This document shows, in pieces, positions 49,401-59,465 of a DNA stretch of 64,000 bases. Position numbers and translations under genes: made by a program. Numbering within the stretch: position 1 is the stretch's first letter; each line of letters opens with the position of its first letter. The notes below the pieces were generated by a model that saw only the letters and a program-made list of their open reading frames with translations, had not been told where the DNA came from and did not search any database. Source of the stretch: Stakelama portus. Lineage in GTDB: Bacteria; Pseudomonadota; Alphaproteobacteria; Sphingomonadales; Sphingomonadaceae. Where the stretch lies: positions 121,970 to 185,969 of the forward strand of contig NZ_QFZL01000006.1 in the NCBI RefSeq assembly GCF_003171655.1, written 5' to 3'.

Positions 49401-50116
49401 CAGCGCATCTCCGCCGGAGCGCGGCCGGGACTGCGCTCGACCCGTTCGACCAGGCCATCCTTGAAATGGACGATGGTGCGCGCGAATTCGGCCATTTCCG
49501 GCTCATGCGTCACCATCAGCACGGTGATCCCGCCATTGCGGTTGAGGTCGGACAGCAATTCCATGATCTCGACCGAGCGTTCGCTGTCGAGATTGCCGGT
49601 CGGTTCGTCGGCGAGCAGCACATCGGGCTGAGTCACGATCGCACGGGCGATCGCCACACGCTGCTGCTGTCCGCCCGAAAGCTCCGCCGGGGTGTGATCG
49701 GCCCAGGGCGCGAGCCCCACCTTGTCGAGCGCGGCCATCGCCATGTCGTAGCGCACCTTGCGGTTTTCACCGCGATAGAGGAGCGGCAGTTCGACATTTT
49801 CGAGCGCAGTGGTGCGCGCGAGCAGATTGAACCCCTGGAACACGAAACCCAGATAGCGCCGCCGCAACAGCGCGCGCTGGTCGCGGTCGAGCCGTTCGAC
49901 ATGCACGCCGCGGAACAGATAGGTTCCGCCCGTCGGCACATCGAGACAGCCCAGGATGTTCATCGTCGTCGACTTGCCCGAACCGGACGCACCCATCACC
50001 GCGACGAAATCGCCGCGCTCGACAGTCATGTCCACGCCCTTCAGTGCCTGAAACGCAGTCGCGCCTTCACCGAAGGTCTTGGTCACGCCTTCCAGTCGGA
50101 TGAGCGGATCAGTCAT
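49400..50116 (-). CDS. MacB-type ABC transporter ATPase
   Basis: 238 aa from ATG 50114-50116. Walker A GASGSGKSTT, Q-loop FVFQGFNL, signature LSGGQQQRVAIARA, Walker B VLLADEPTGNLD, and H-loop MVTHEPEMA. In E. coli MacB the ATPase and permease are fused; here they are two genes, the common split form. Overlaps the adaptor gene by 8 bp. Confidence 0.97.
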   Translation of the reverse strand: MTDPLIRLEGVTKTFGEGATAFQALKGVDMTVERGDFVAVMGASGSGKSTTMNILGCLDVPTGGTYLFRGVHVERLDRDQRALLRRRYLGFVFQGFNLLARTTALENVELPLLYRGENRKVRYDMAMAALDKVGLAPWADHTPAELSGGQQQRVAIARAIVTQPDVLLADEPTGNLDSERSVEIMELLSDLNRNGGITVLMVTHEPEMAEFARTIVHFKDGLVERVERSPGRAPAEMR

Positions 50117-51419
50117 TGCCGCCCGCACTGGCGGCGCGGACGCCGACGATCACTTTCATGCCGGGCTTCAGGTCCTTGCCGGTGACTTCGGTACGGCTGC
50201 CGTCGCTGGCGCCGGTCACGACCTGGACGGGCTTGGGCTTGCCGTCCTCGCCCAGGACATAGATCGTCTGGCGGCTGCCTTCGCCGATCGTCTTTTCCTG
50301 TTCGCCGCCGCGCGGTCCAAAGCGCATCTGGAATCCGCCGCCGCCCGATTCGGCGCCGGCATCCGGCTTGAACCGCAAGGCACCGTTGGGGATCAGCATC
50401 ACATTGCTGCGCTGCTCGGTCCGGATCGTCGCCGTCGCGGTCATGCCCGGACGCAGGATCAGGTCCGGATTGGAAACGCTGAGCGTCGCGGCATAGGAGA
50501 CGACCTGCGAAGAACTGGCCGTCGATGTCGCGGAGGACGAGGATGAGGCAGTCAGGTTCGACCCCAGATCGACGCGCGTGATCTGTGCCGGGAAGGTGCG
50601 GCCGGGGAAGGCGTCGACCGTGAAGCTCGCATCCTGACCGGGCGCGACTTCGCCGACATCGGCTTCATCGACCGCGACTTCGAGCTTCATCGCGGTCAGA
50701 TCCTCGGCGATCACGAACAAAGTCGCGACGTTGAACGATGCCGCCACCGTCTGACCGGCATCGACCTGACGCGCGAGCACCACGCCGTTGACGGGCGAGC
50801 GGATCACCGCCTTGTACCGCTTGGTCTGGTTCGAGGAGAGAGCGGCGCGCGCCGATACGACATTGGCCTGCGCTGCGCTGAGATTGGCGCGGGCACGCGC
50901 GACATTCGCCTCGGCCGACTGCATTTCGGTCTGCGACGGCACGCGTCCGCCCGACAACCGGCTTACTTCCTGGAAGCGCGCAAGCTGCGCCTGCGCTTCC
51001 TGCAGCGTCGCGCGTTGCTGAGCGACCGATGCGATATTGGCGTTGAGCGTCGCTTCGCTCTGCTTGATCGCATCGTCGAGCGTCGAAGGATCGATCACCG
51101 CAAGCGGCTGGCCCTTGGTCACGCGATCATTGACTTCCACCAGCACGCGTTCGACCAGGCCGGAGATTTCCGAACCGACATCGACCTGATTGGTCGGCGC
51201 CAGCTTGCCGGTCGCCGAAACGGTGACGGCAAGGTCGCCCTTCGTCACATCGGCAGTGGCATAGCTGGGCGGCGGCGACGGCGCGACGCAGCGCGCGATC
51301 AGCAGCAGCAACAGGATCACGCCGATCGCGGCCAGGATCCATTTCAGCCGAAAGAATCGCCGCCAGCGCGGCACCGGCTTTGCACCGAGAAATTCGTCGA
51401 GATTGGGTTCGTCGGCCAT
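50109..51419 (-). CDS. MacA-like periplasmic adaptor (membrane fusion protein)
   Basis: 436 aa with an N-terminal anchor helix (ILAAIGVILLLLLIA), the lipoyl half-motifs (SGLVERVLVEVNDRVTKGQPLAVID and SPVNGVVLARQVDAGQTV), an alpha-helical hairpin (about 105-195) and a beta-barrel with a Ser-rich insert near residues 295-310. It bridges the inner-membrane MacB parts to the outer-membrane channel. ATG overlaps the TolC-like stop as ATGA. Confidence 0.94.
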   Translation of the reverse strand: MADEPNLDEFLGAKPVPRWRRFFRLKWILAAIGVILLLLLIARCVAPSPPPSYATADVTKGDLAVTVSATGKLAPTNQVDVGSEISGLVERVLVEVNDRVTKGQPLAVIDPSTLDDAIKQSEATLNANIASVAQQRATLQEAQAQLARFQEVSRLSGGRVPSQTEMQSAEANVARARANLSAAQANVVSARAALSSNQTKRYKAVIRSPVNGVVLARQVDAGQTVAASFNVATLFVIAEDLTAMKLEVAVDEADVGEVAPGQDASFTVDAFPGRTFPAQITRVDLGSNLTASSSSSATSTASSSQVVSYAATLSVSNPDLILRPGMTATATIRTEQRSNVMLIPNGALRFKPDAGAESGGGGFQMRFGPRGGEQEKTIGEGSRQTIYVLGEDGKPKPVQVVTGASDGSRTEVTGKDLKPGMKVIVGVRAASAGGND

Positions 51420-52858
51420 CAGCGTTCCTGACTGGTTGGCAAGGGCGCGGGCGGTTCATCGGGCGCCTGAGGGACAATCGAACTGTCCCAGCCGCCGCCG
51501 AGCGCGAGATAGAGCTGGATGATGGCGGTCGCCTGATCGGCGCGCGCCTGGGCAAGGCCGTTGCCCGCGCTGAGCAGCGAGGCTTCGGCCTGATTGAGCG
51601 TCGTGAAATCGGTCAGCCCGGTGCGATACTGGCTGCGCGACAGGATCGCGACATTGTTCGCGGCATCGAGCGCATCGGCATAATAGCGTTCGCGCTCGCG
51701 CGCGCTGCGCAATGCCGCCAGCGCGTTCTCGACATCTTCGAGCGAGGTCAGCACTGTTTGCTTATAGGCGAAAAAGGCGCCCTGGGCGGCGGCTTCGCTC
51801 GACCGGACCTGACTGCGGTTGCGGCCGCCGTCGAAAATCGTCTGCGCCAGGCTGGCGAAGAACTGGCCGGTGATGATGTCGGTCAGCGTGTCGAGCGAAC
51901 TGGCGCTCGTATCGATATTGCCGCCCACCGATAGCGCGGGGAAAAGCTGGGCGCGCGCCACGCCGATCCGCGCCGTCGCGGCGGCAAGATTGCGTTCGGC
52001 GCTGCGAATGTCGGGGCGCTGGCGCAGCGTATCGGCGGGAATGCCGACAGGGATGGTGTCCGGCCCCTGCGGAATGGCCTTTGGCGTTTCCAGCTCCGCC
52101 TTCAGCGCGCCGGGCGACAGGCCGAGCAGCACCGCCAGCCGCGACACCGCGCTGTTATAGCTCGCCTCAAGCGACGGGATCGACGCCGCAGTCAGTGCGC
52201 GTTGCGATCGCGCCTGTTCGGAATCGAGCGAGGAAACGAGCCCCGCCTGCACGCGATATCCGGCGATCTCCAGATTATCGTCCTGGAGCGTGAGCGAGCG
52301 GCGGGCATTGTCGAGCTGTGCCTGGAGCAATCGCGCGGTCACGTAATTGCGCGCGATTTCCGCCTCGATCGAAATCAGGACCGAGGCATAGTCATAGCCG
52401 GCGGATTCATAATCGGCTCTGGCGGCGGCAACACTGCTGCCGGTTCCGCCGAACAGATCGACCTGATAGCTGGCATCGGCGCCGAGCGAGAAGCCGTCGC
52501 TCGACACGCTGGTCCCGCGCAGCCCTTCGGTACGCGAATAGCGGCCCGATCCGCTGACTGTCGGCAACAGGCCGGCGCGCGATTGCACCAGCGATTCGCG
52601 GGCCTGACGCAGGCGCGCAACCGCCTGGGCGATATCCAGATTGGCGGCACGCCCGCGCTCGACCAGATCGGCGAGCATCGGGTCGTCGAAATTCTGCCAC
52701 CACTGTGTAATTTCAGCGGCTTGTTCCGAATCTGCAGGGACGGAATAGCTTTCCGGGACGCCCAGATCCGCGGGTGCGGCAGGGCGATATTCCGGCCCCT
52801 GCACACAAGCGGCAAGCAGCAGTCCCGGCAGCAATGGTGCGACTTTGCGGACAGTCAT
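51419..52858 (-). CDS. NodT-family outer-membrane efflux lipoprotein (TolC-like)
   Basis: 479 aa from ATG 52856-52858. Lipobox LLLAAC, N-terminal GPEYRPAAPADLGVPESY and WWQNFDDPMLADLVERG of the RND outer-membrane lipoprotein family, two OEP repeats with coiled coils, and conserved LRQRPDIRSAERNLAAATA. It provides the outer-membrane channel for the MacA-MacB parts; being first in the operon ensures co-supply. The drug or peptide exported is unknown. Confidence 0.95.
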   Translation of the reverse strand: MTVRKVAPLLPGLLLAACVQGPEYRPAAPADLGVPESYSVPADSEQAAEITQWWQNFDDPMLADLVERGRAANLDIAQAVARLRQARESLVQSRAGLLPTVSGSGRYSRTEGLRGTSVSSDGFSLGADASYQVDLFGGTGSSVAAARADYESAGYDYASVLISIEAEIARNYVTARLLQAQLDNARRSLTLQDDNLEIAGYRVQAGLVSSLDSEQARSQRALTAASIPSLEASYNSAVSRLAVLLGLSPGALKAELETPKAIPQGPDTIPVGIPADTLRQRPDIRSAERNLAAATARIGVARAQLFPALSVGGNIDTSASSLDTLTDIITGQFFASLAQTIFDGGRNRSQVRSSEAAAQGAFFAYKQTVLTSLEDVENALAALRSARERERYYADALDAANNVAILSRSQYRTGLTDFTTLNQAEASLLSAGNGLAQARADQATAIIQLYLALGGGWDSSIVPQAPDEPPAPLPTSQER

Positions 52859-53030
52859 GGGTGGGTTACATAAATAAAACAGTGCTTCTTGCCACGATAA
52901 ATTTGTCGCAAAATGTAACCGGCGCCGCAAAGTCGCCACCGCAACGACCGCAGCAAAGCTGATCTTCGCTTGCGCTTCGCCCCTTGGCAGGGGCATGGAG
53001 ACGCCCGGAGAGCAAGAGCGGAGGCCATCG

Positions 53031-54971
53031 ATGACCGATATCTATCCCGTGCCGGACCAATGGGCGAAACGGGCACGCGTCGACGCGGCGGGATATGAAA
53101 AGATGTACGGGCTTTCGCTGGCCGATCCGGGCAGCTTCTGGCTGGAACAGGCGCGGCGGCTCGACTGGATCAAGCGCCCCGAACTCGCCGGCGACTGGTC
53201 GTTCGACGAGGATGATTTCCACATCAGCTGGTTTGCCGACGGCAAGCTCAATGTGTCGGCCAATTGTATCGACCGCCATCTGGCAAAGCGCGGCGCGGCG
53301 ACTGCGATCATCTGGGAACCCGATGATCCCGCAATGGCGCCGATCCGCCTATCCTATATCGAACTGCATCGCGAAGTGTGCCGCTTTGCCAATGTGCTCA
53401 AGGCACAGGGCGTCAAAAAGGGCGATCGCGTCACCATCTATATGCCGATGATCCCCGAGGCGGCGTTCGCGGTGCTTGCCTGTGCGCGCATCGGCGCGAT
53501 CCATTCGGTGGTGTTCGGCGGCTTTTCGCCCGAAGCGCTGGCGGGGCGCATCACCGATTGCGATTCGAGCGTCTGCATCACGGCCGATGAAGGGCGGCGC
53601 GGCGGCAAGCGCGTTCCGTTGAAGGCCAATGTCGATGCGGCGGCGGGCCATGCGCCCGCGCTTGAAAAAGTGATCGTCATCCGTTCGACCGGCGGCGACA
53701 TCGCCATGACCGAAGGGCGCGACATCTGGTATGACGAAGCGGTTGCCGATGTGTCGGACGATTGCCCGCCCGAGCCGATGGACGCCGAAGACCCGCTGTT
53801 CATCCTCTATACCTCCGGATCGACCGGCAAGCCCAAGGGCGTGCTGCACAGCAGCGGCGGATATCTTCTCTGGGCGAGCCTGACGCACGAGCTGTGTTTC
53901 GATTATCGCGAAGGCGAGATTTTCTGGTGCGCCGCCGATATCGGCTGGGTCACCGGGCACAGCTATATCCTGTACGGCCCGCTCGCCAATGGCGCGACGA
54001 CGTTGATGTATGAAGGCGTGCCCAACTGGCCCGATGCCAGCCGCATCTGGCAGGTGGTCGACAAGCATCAGGTCAATACGCTGTTCACGGCGCCCACCGC
54101 GCTGCGCGCGCTGATGAAGGATGGCGACGACTATGTGAAGGCGACCAGCCGCAGCTCGCTGCGCCTGCTCGGCACGGTCGGCGAACCGATCAATCCCGAA
54201 GCGTGGCGCTGGTATCACGAAACGGTCGGCGAAGGCCGCTGCCCGATCATCGACACCTGGTGGCAGACCGAAACCGGCGGCGCGATGATCGCCCCCCTGC
54301 CCGGCGCGACCGACCTCAAGCCCGGCAGCGCGACCAAGCCGATGCCCGGCGTCGATCCGCAACTGGTCGATCCCGAAGGCGAAGTGCTGCACGGCGCGAC
54401 ATCGGGCAATCTGGTGATCGCGCGCAGCTGGCCGGGGCAGATGCGCACCGTGTGGAACGACCATGCGCGCTTTTTCGAAACCTATTTCACGACCTATCGC
54501 GGCAAATATTTCACCGGCGACGGGTGCCGCCGTGACGAAGACGGCTATTACTGGATCACCGGCCGCGTCGACGATGTGATCAACGTGTCGGGGCACCGCA
54601 TGGGCACCGCCGAAGTCGAAAGCGCGCTGGTGCTGCATCCCAAGGTGGCCGAGGCCGCCGTGGTCGGCATGCCGCATGACGTGAAGGGTCAGGGCATCTA
54701 TGCCTATGTGACGCTCAACGCGGGATGCGAACCGAGCGAGGCGCTGCGCAGCGAACTGGTCAAATGGGTCCGCACCGAAATCGGCCCGATCGCAACGCCC
54801 GACGCGCTGCAATTCGCACCGGGCCTGCCCAAGACGCGTTCGGGCAAGATCATGCGTCGCATCCTGCGCAAGATCGCCGAGAACGACGTGTCGAGCCTGG
54901 GCGATACCAGCACGCTCGCCGATCCGGCGGTGGTCGACGATCTGGTCGAAAACCGCGTGACGTCAAACTGA
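53031..54971 (+). CDS. acs: Acetyl-CoA synthetase
   Basis: 646 aa from ATG 53031 with GGAGG 8 bp before it. ANL-superfamily motifs: [20 protein letters not shown] (P-loop), [10 protein letters not shown], and the C-terminal [11 protein letters not shown] with Lys606, the lysine acetylated to switch off Acs and restored by CobB-type deacetylases. N-terminal [16 protein letters not shown] confirms Acs rather than a general acyl-CoA ligase. Acetate plus ATP and CoA gives acetyl-CoA. A cobB gene lies 2.7 kb downstream on the opposite strand. Confidence 0.97.
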   Translation: MTDIYPVPDQWAKRARVDAAGYEKMYGLSLADPGSFWLEQARRLDWIKRPELAGDWSFDEDDFHISWFADGKLNVSANCIDRHLAKRGAATAIIWEPDDPAMAPIRLSYIELHREVCRFANVLKAQGVKKGDRVTIYMPMIPEAAFAVLACARIGAIHSVVFGGFSPEALAGRITDCDSSVCITADEGRRGGKRVPLKANVDAAAGHAPALEKVIVIRSTGGDIAMTEGRDIWYDEAVADVSDDCPPEPMDAEDPLFILYTSGSTGKPKGVLHSSGGYLLWASLTHELCFDYREGEIFWCAADIGWVTGHSYILYGPLANGATTLMYEGVPNWPDASRIWQVVDKHQVNTLFTAPTALRALMKDGDDYVKATSRSSLRLLGTVGEPINPEAWRWYHETVGEGRCPIIDTWWQTETGGAMIAPLPGATDLKPGSATKPMPGVDPQLVDPEGEVLHGATSGNLVIARSWPGQMRTVWNDHARFFETYFTTYRGKYFTGDGCRRDEDGYYWITGRVDDVINVSGHRMGTAEVESALVLHPKVAEAAVVGMPHDVKGQGIYAYVTLNAGCEPSEALRSELVKWVRTEIGPIATPDALQFAPGLPKTRSGKIMRRILRKIAENDVSSLGDTSTLADPAVVDDLVENRVTSN

Positions 54972-55221
54972 CCGGAGCCGGACGGGAAAATTGCACCGCG
55001 GGCCGTTCGTCACTGCGGATTGCGTTGCTGTGATGCGTTCGGCGGTCGCATGGCTACACCGTTCCGCGTCGCGCTATCCGAGATTTCGTCTGGCCTTTTG
55101 CGCCCGATCGTTTATCGGTTTGGAGATAATTGTGAACGTTATCAGGCGCGGATAGCGTCTGTCTCGGGCCGATGTCCGGGGGCGTTCCCCCAAAAGATAC
55201 AGACAAGCGGAGAGAAACCTG

Positions 55222-57699
55222 ATGCGCGGAAGAACCTCCCTCTTCACCACGAGTTTTCTTGCCATGGCGTGCATTGCATCGATGCCCGCCAGTGCGCAGC
55301 AAACCGACGCCCCTTCGCCGGCGCAGGCGTCGGTCGCGCACCCCTATGCCTGGCCAGGCGTCGCCAATGCCGGGCTGATCGATCCCGAAATCGAAACACG
55401 GATCGACGCGCTGATGGCGCGCATGTCGCTGGAGGAAAAGGTCGGCCAGATGATCCAGGCCGACATCAGCACGATCACGCCCGAGGACCTGCGCGATTAT
55501 CCGCTGGGATCGATCCTCGCCGGGGGCAGCTCCCCGCCGCTCGGCGCTCCCGACCGTTCGCCCGCCGCTCCCTGGCGCGCAACCGCCAGGGCGTTCGAAT
55601 CCGTTGCGATGGAGGCCCGGCGCGGCCATGTGCCGATCCCGCTATTGTTCGGCATCGATGCGGTGCACGGAAACAACAATATCGTCGGCGCGACGCTGTT
55701 CCCGCACAATGTCGGCCTGGGTGCGACGCGTGACCCCGAACTGATCCACGCGATCGGCGTGGCGACCGCTGCCGAAACCGCGGCATCGGGCCCCAACTGG
55801 GCATTCGGACCCACGCTTGCCGTGCCGCGCGACCTGCGCTGGGGCCGGGCCTATGAGGGCTATTCCGAAGATCCCGCTCTGGTCGCCGAATATGCCGGAG
55901 CGATGGTGCGCGGCATTCAGGGCGAAACCGGCAAGGGCACTATCCAGAACGGCCATGTCCTTGCCTCTGCAAAGCATTTTCTGGCCGATGGCGGCACGCA
56001 GGACGGCGTCGATCAGGGTGACGCGCAAGTCAGCGAAGCCACGCTGATCGCCGTGCACAATGCCGGATATCCACCCGCGATCGAAGCGGGGGTGATGAGC
56101 GTGATGGCATCGTTCAGCAGCTGGAACGGCGCCAAGATGCACGGCAACAAATCGCTGCTGACCGACGTGCTCAAGGGTCGCATGGGCTTTGACGGGCTGG
56201 TCGTCGGCGACTGGAACGGGCACGGCCAGATTCCCGGCTGCACCAACACCGATTGCCCCCAGACCTTCCTTGCCGGACTCGACATGGCGATGGCTCCCGA
56301 CAGCTGGAAGGGGCTGTATGAATCCACGCTCGCCCATGCGCGCGACGGAACGATCCCGATGGCGCGGATCGACGATGCGGTGCGGCGCATCCTGCGCGTC
56401 AAATTCCGCCTGGGCCTGTTCGACGCCGCCCGTCCCTATGCCGATCGCGACGATGTGATCGGTTCGGCCGACCATCGCGCGCTGGCACGCCGCGCCGTGC
56501 GCGAGTCGCTCGTATTGCTCAAAAATGACGGCGTGCTTCCGGTCAAATCGAGCGCGCATGTCCTGGTTGCCGGGCCGGGCGCCGACGACATCGCGATGCA
56601 ATCGGGCGGCTGGACGCTCAGTTGGCAGGGTGACGGCAACAGCAATGCCGATTTCCCCAACGCCCAGTCGATCTGGGGCGGTATTTCGGAAGCGGTCGAG
56701 GCCGGCGGAGGCACGGCAACGCTCAGCGCCGACGGCAGCTGGACCGACAAGCCGGACGTGGCGATCGTCGTGTTCGGCGAAACGCCCTATGCCGAAATGC
56801 GCGGCGACGTGGCCACGCTGGAATTTCAGCCCGGAGACAAGGCCGCGCTGGCGATGCTCAAGCGGTTCAGGGCCGCCGGCATCCCCACCATATCGGTTTT
56901 CCTGTCGGGGCGTCCGCTCTGGGTGAATCCGGAAATCAACGCATCGGACGCGTTCGTCGCGGCATGGCTGCCGGGCAGCGAAGGCGGCGGGATTGCCGAT
57001 GTGATTATCGGCGACGAAGCGGGGGCACCGCGGAACCAGTTCACCGGCACGCTGTCGTTCAGCTGGCCCAGAACCGCCGGGCAGTTCGTGCTCAATCGCG
57101 GCATGGCCGATTATGATCCGCTGTTCGCCTTTGGCTATGGTCTGCGATATGGCGACGATGGCGATGTCCCGACGCTGAGCGAAGAGCCAGGTCTTGTCTC
57201 CGGGATGCGCAATCGCGACGTCTTCTTTGAAAAGGGCAAGACCGCCGAGCCATGGAGCTTTGCAACCGACAGCGGCATCGCGCGCAATGCAGTCGATTCC
57301 GCAACTGCGCAGGAAGGCGCGGTGCAGCTGCGCTGGCCGGATCGCGAGGCGACGCTGCGTATCGGCGGCCCGGCGCTTGATCTGACGCGTGAGGCCAATG
57401 CCGATCTGTCGCTGCAATTCACCTATCGTCTCGACCGCGCGGCGGCGGGGCCGGTCTGGCTCTCAATGGGGAGCGGCGATCCCGCGCAGGGGCTGAATGC
57501 GGCGTCGCTTTTCACCGGGACGACGGGAAGCTGGCGGACCGTGAAGGTGCCGCTGCGCTGTTATGCCGATGCGGGGATCGATCTGTCGGATGTTGCCGCA
57601 CCGCTGGTGCTGCGTGCATCCGGGCCGCTCAGCTTCTCGCTATCGGACCTTCGCCTCGTCGCCGATCCGCAAGGCGCAGCCTGTCCGCAGGCGCAATAG
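55222..57699 (+). CDS. Exported glycoside hydrolase family 3 (beta-glucosidase / exo-beta-glucan hydrolase)
   Basis: 825 aa with signal peptide (LFTTSFLAMACIASMPASAQ). GH3 N-terminal TIM barrel: LEEKVGQMIQADISTI, IPLLFGIDAVHGNNNI, LASAKHFLADGG and the nucleophile Asp in GFDGLVVGDWNGHGQI. Then the GH3 C-terminal sandwich domain (RRAVRESLVLLKNDGVLPV) and an extra C-terminal beta-sandwich (about 690-825) like the ExoP C-domain. It trims glucose from beta-1,3/1,4-glucans in periplasm or medium. A GATAA-N9-TTATC palindrome at 55125-55143 lies in the 250-bp leader region. Confidence 0.95.
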   Translation: MRGRTSLFTTSFLAMACIASMPASAQQTDAPSPAQASVAHPYAWPGVANAGLIDPEIETRIDALMARMSLEEKVGQMIQADISTITPEDLRDYPLGSILAGGSSPPLGAPDRSPAAPWRATARAFESVAMEARRGHVPIPLLFGIDAVHGNNNIVGATLFPHNVGLGATRDPELIHAIGVATAAETAASGPNWAFGPTLAVPRDLRWGRAYEGYSEDPALVAEYAGAMVRGIQGETGKGTIQNGHVLASAKHFLADGGTQDGVDQGDAQVSEATLIAVHNAGYPPAIEAGVMSVMASFSSWNGAKMHGNKSLLTDVLKGRMGFDGLVVGDWNGHGQIPGCTNTDCPQTFLAGLDMAMAPDSWKGLYESTLAHARDGTIPMARIDDAVRRILRVKFRLGLFDAARPYADRDDVIGSADHRALARRAVRESLVLLKNDGVLPVKSSAHVLVAGPGADDIAMQSGGWTLSWQGDGNSNADFPNAQSIWGGISEAVEAGGGTATLSADGSWTDKPDVAIVVFGETPYAEMRGDVATLEFQPGDKAALAMLKRFRAAGIPTISVFLSGRPLWVNPEINASDAFVAAWLPGSEGGGIADVIIGDEAGAPRNQFTGTLSFSWPRTAGQFVLNRGMADYDPLFAFGYGLRYGDDGDVPTLSEEPGLVSGMRNRDVFFEKGKTAEPWSFATDSGIARNAVDSATAQEGAVQLRWPDREATLRIGGPALDLTREANADLSLQFTYRLDRAAAGPVWLSMGSGDPAQGLNAASLFTGTTGSWRTVKVPLRCYADAGIDLSDVAAPLVLRASGPLSFSLSDLRLVADPQGAACPQAQ

Positions 57700-57708
57700 G
57701 CGCGAAAC

Positions 57709-58434
57709 TCAGGCCGATGGTGGCGCCTGCCCGCCATCGGCCAGTATTTCGGCGACCCAAATGGGGACCAGTTCGCCCGCTCGCCCCAGGCGGCTTTCGT
57801 CGAACCAGCTACTGCCTTCCGATGGATCGAGATTGAGTTCGAGCGTCCGCGCGCCATAATGGTGCGCCAACCGCACGAACCCCGCCGCCGGATAGACCGC
57901 GCCCGACGTGCCGATCGAAACGAACAGATCGGCCTGCGCCAGCGCGGCTTCGATCTCGTCCATGCGATAGGGGATTTCGCCGAAGAAGACGATGTCGGGG
58001 CGCAGCGCCGCCATCCCGCACGCGCCGCATGCCTGCCCCGGCGGCATCGCCCCGGTCCAGCGCTGCCGCGCGCCGCAGCCTGCGCACAGCGCCGACAGAA
58101 GCTCGCCATGCATGTGCAGCATCCGCTTCGCGCCCGCCCGCTCGTGCAGGTCATCGACATTCTGGGTGACGATCAGCAATTCGCCCGGCCATTCGGCATC
58201 GAGCCGCGCGAGCGCATGATGCGCGGCATTGGGCTTTACCGTGCCCAGCTTCGCGCGGCGCATGTCGTAAAATTCATGCACCAGTGCCGGATCGGCGGCG
58301 AGCGCTTCGGGCGTGCACACATCCTCGACGCGATGCCCCTCCCACAACCCGTCGGGTCCGCGAAAAGTGGCAACGCCGCTCTCGGCGGAAATCCCGGCGC
58401 CGGTCAGGATGACGATGTTTCGAATGCTGGCCAT
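57709..58434 (-). CDS. cobB: NAD-dependent protein deacylase (sirtuin, CobB class)
   Basis: 241 aa. NAD-binding LTGAGISAESGVATFRG, TQNVDDLHERAG, catalytic His109 in HMHGEL and a zinc ribbon with Cys117, Cys120, Cys136 and Cys139. Tyr56 and Arg59 (FYDMRR) form the Y-x-x-R pair that in class III sirtuins recognises succinyl/malonyl-lysine, so it may remove acidic acyl groups as well as acetyl. Converges on the GH3 gene. Confidence 0.95.
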   Translation of the reverse strand: MASIRNIVILTGAGISAESGVATFRGPDGLWEGHRVEDVCTPEALAADPALVHEFYDMRRAKLGTVKPNAAHHALARLDAEWPGELLIVTQNVDDLHERAGAKRMLHMHGELLSALCAGCGARQRWTGAMPPGQACGACGMAALRPDIVFFGEIPYRMDEIEAALAQADLFVSIGTSGAVYPAAGFVRLAHHYGARTLELNLDPSEGSSWFDESRLGRAGELVPIWVAEILADGGQAPPSA

Positions 58435-58561
58435 GCCCCATCCCTAACCCAGGCGCGAATGCGGCCCAAGCCGTGCTGTGGCCCCGGCCATCGCATGCCA
58501 AAACTTGCAGCACCGGACGAACGCCGCCAAAATCGGGGAAAAGGCAGAGGGGAAGGTGCTC

Positions 58562-59398
58562 ATGGCAGCGAAAAAGAAGAAAAAGACCGGCAGCAATCTG
58601 GGGCTGGTCGACCTGCTGGCGATCGGCGCCGTCGCATATGCCGCATTCAACTTTGTCCCTGCCTATGCCGACTGGACCGCCTATCGCTACGATCCGGTGC
58701 CTGGCGAGGAATGCGTTCGACAGATGGATGCGGTATGCGCGCGCAAGGCGTTCGACGAGGCCTATGGCCCAACCGGAGCCCCCTATTCGAAAAAGCTCGA
58801 CCAGCAATGGGTCTGGGCGCTCCGGTTCATCGACACCGATGAGGATTATCGTCGCCAGCTTGATACCGTCTTCGAAGAGGGCAAGCGCAAGATCCTGGGT
58901 GCCGGCCTGAGCGAGGTCAAGGCAGGGGAACTGCTCGGCCTGGCCAACATCCTCTATCATATGGGTCGCGACAAGGAGGCTACCGCCTTTTTCGACGAAG
59001 TCGTCGAACGGCAGGAAGAAGCCGATGCCGACATCCCCGAACGGATGCGGCGCTATGGCCCGAGCCAGCTTGGGGGGCCGCCCAACTGTCTGCGAGGCGA
59101 AAAGGACCATCAGTCTCTGAGCAAAAGCGACAATTACGCGCAGCTCGATGTCGGCCGCGACTTTCAAAACCCCTGCTATCTGGAATATTTCCGGCGGCGC
59201 AGCGACATCGACCTGAAACCGGTGATCGAGCGCAGCCTTGCCACCATGCGCGCCAAGCGGCAGGCGCAAGGCGAAATGGACGCCTGGAATTATGAAGGCG
59301 AACCGATGACCCGCGACGAATATGAAGACAAGGTCGCGTTCCTCGCCACGCTGATCGCCTATCGCGAGCATAACGGCTGGGGCCGGTCGTTCGACTGA
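58562..59398 (+). CDS. Uncharacterised protein with N-terminal membrane segment
   Basis: 278 aa from ATG 58562 after GGGGAAGG. Starts with a Lys run (AAKKKKKTGSN), then one helix (LVDLLAIGAVAYAAFNFVPAYA) and a soluble, strongly charged alpha-helical domain with Cys residues (GEECVRQMDAVCARKAFDEA; PPNCLRG; NPCYLEYF). The helix pattern with ELLGLANILYHMGRDKEATAFFDEV suggests one or more TPR-like units. Family not recognised. Converges on the gene at 59466-60380. Confidence 0.75.
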   Translation: MAAKKKKKTGSNLGLVDLLAIGAVAYAAFNFVPAYADWTAYRYDPVPGEECVRQMDAVCARKAFDEAYGPTGAPYSKKLDQQWVWALRFIDTDEDYRRQLDTVFEEGKRKILGAGLSEVKAGELLGLANILYHMGRDKEATAFFDEVVERQEEADADIPERMRRYGPSQLGGPPNCLRGEKDHQSLSKSDNYAQLDVGRDFQNPCYLEYFRRRSDIDLKPVIERSLATMRAKRQAQGEMDAWNYEGEPMTRDEYEDKVAFLATLIAYREHNGWGRSFD

Positions 59399-59465
59399 CC
59401 GGCCAGGTGTCCAGGCCGTGAACCGATAAACGGCGCCTCGACCGCGCCGCTTATGGGTTCGCGAC

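Noticed and set aside
55125..55143. GATAA-N9-TTATC palindrome before the GH3 gene as a LacI-type operator
   Set aside because: Short arms, a single copy and no regulator gene nearby; kept only as a remark.
59431..59449. CGGCGC/GCGCCG stem between convergent genes as a terminator
   Set aside because: Only 6 bp and no T run; such stems are frequent in GC-rich DNA.
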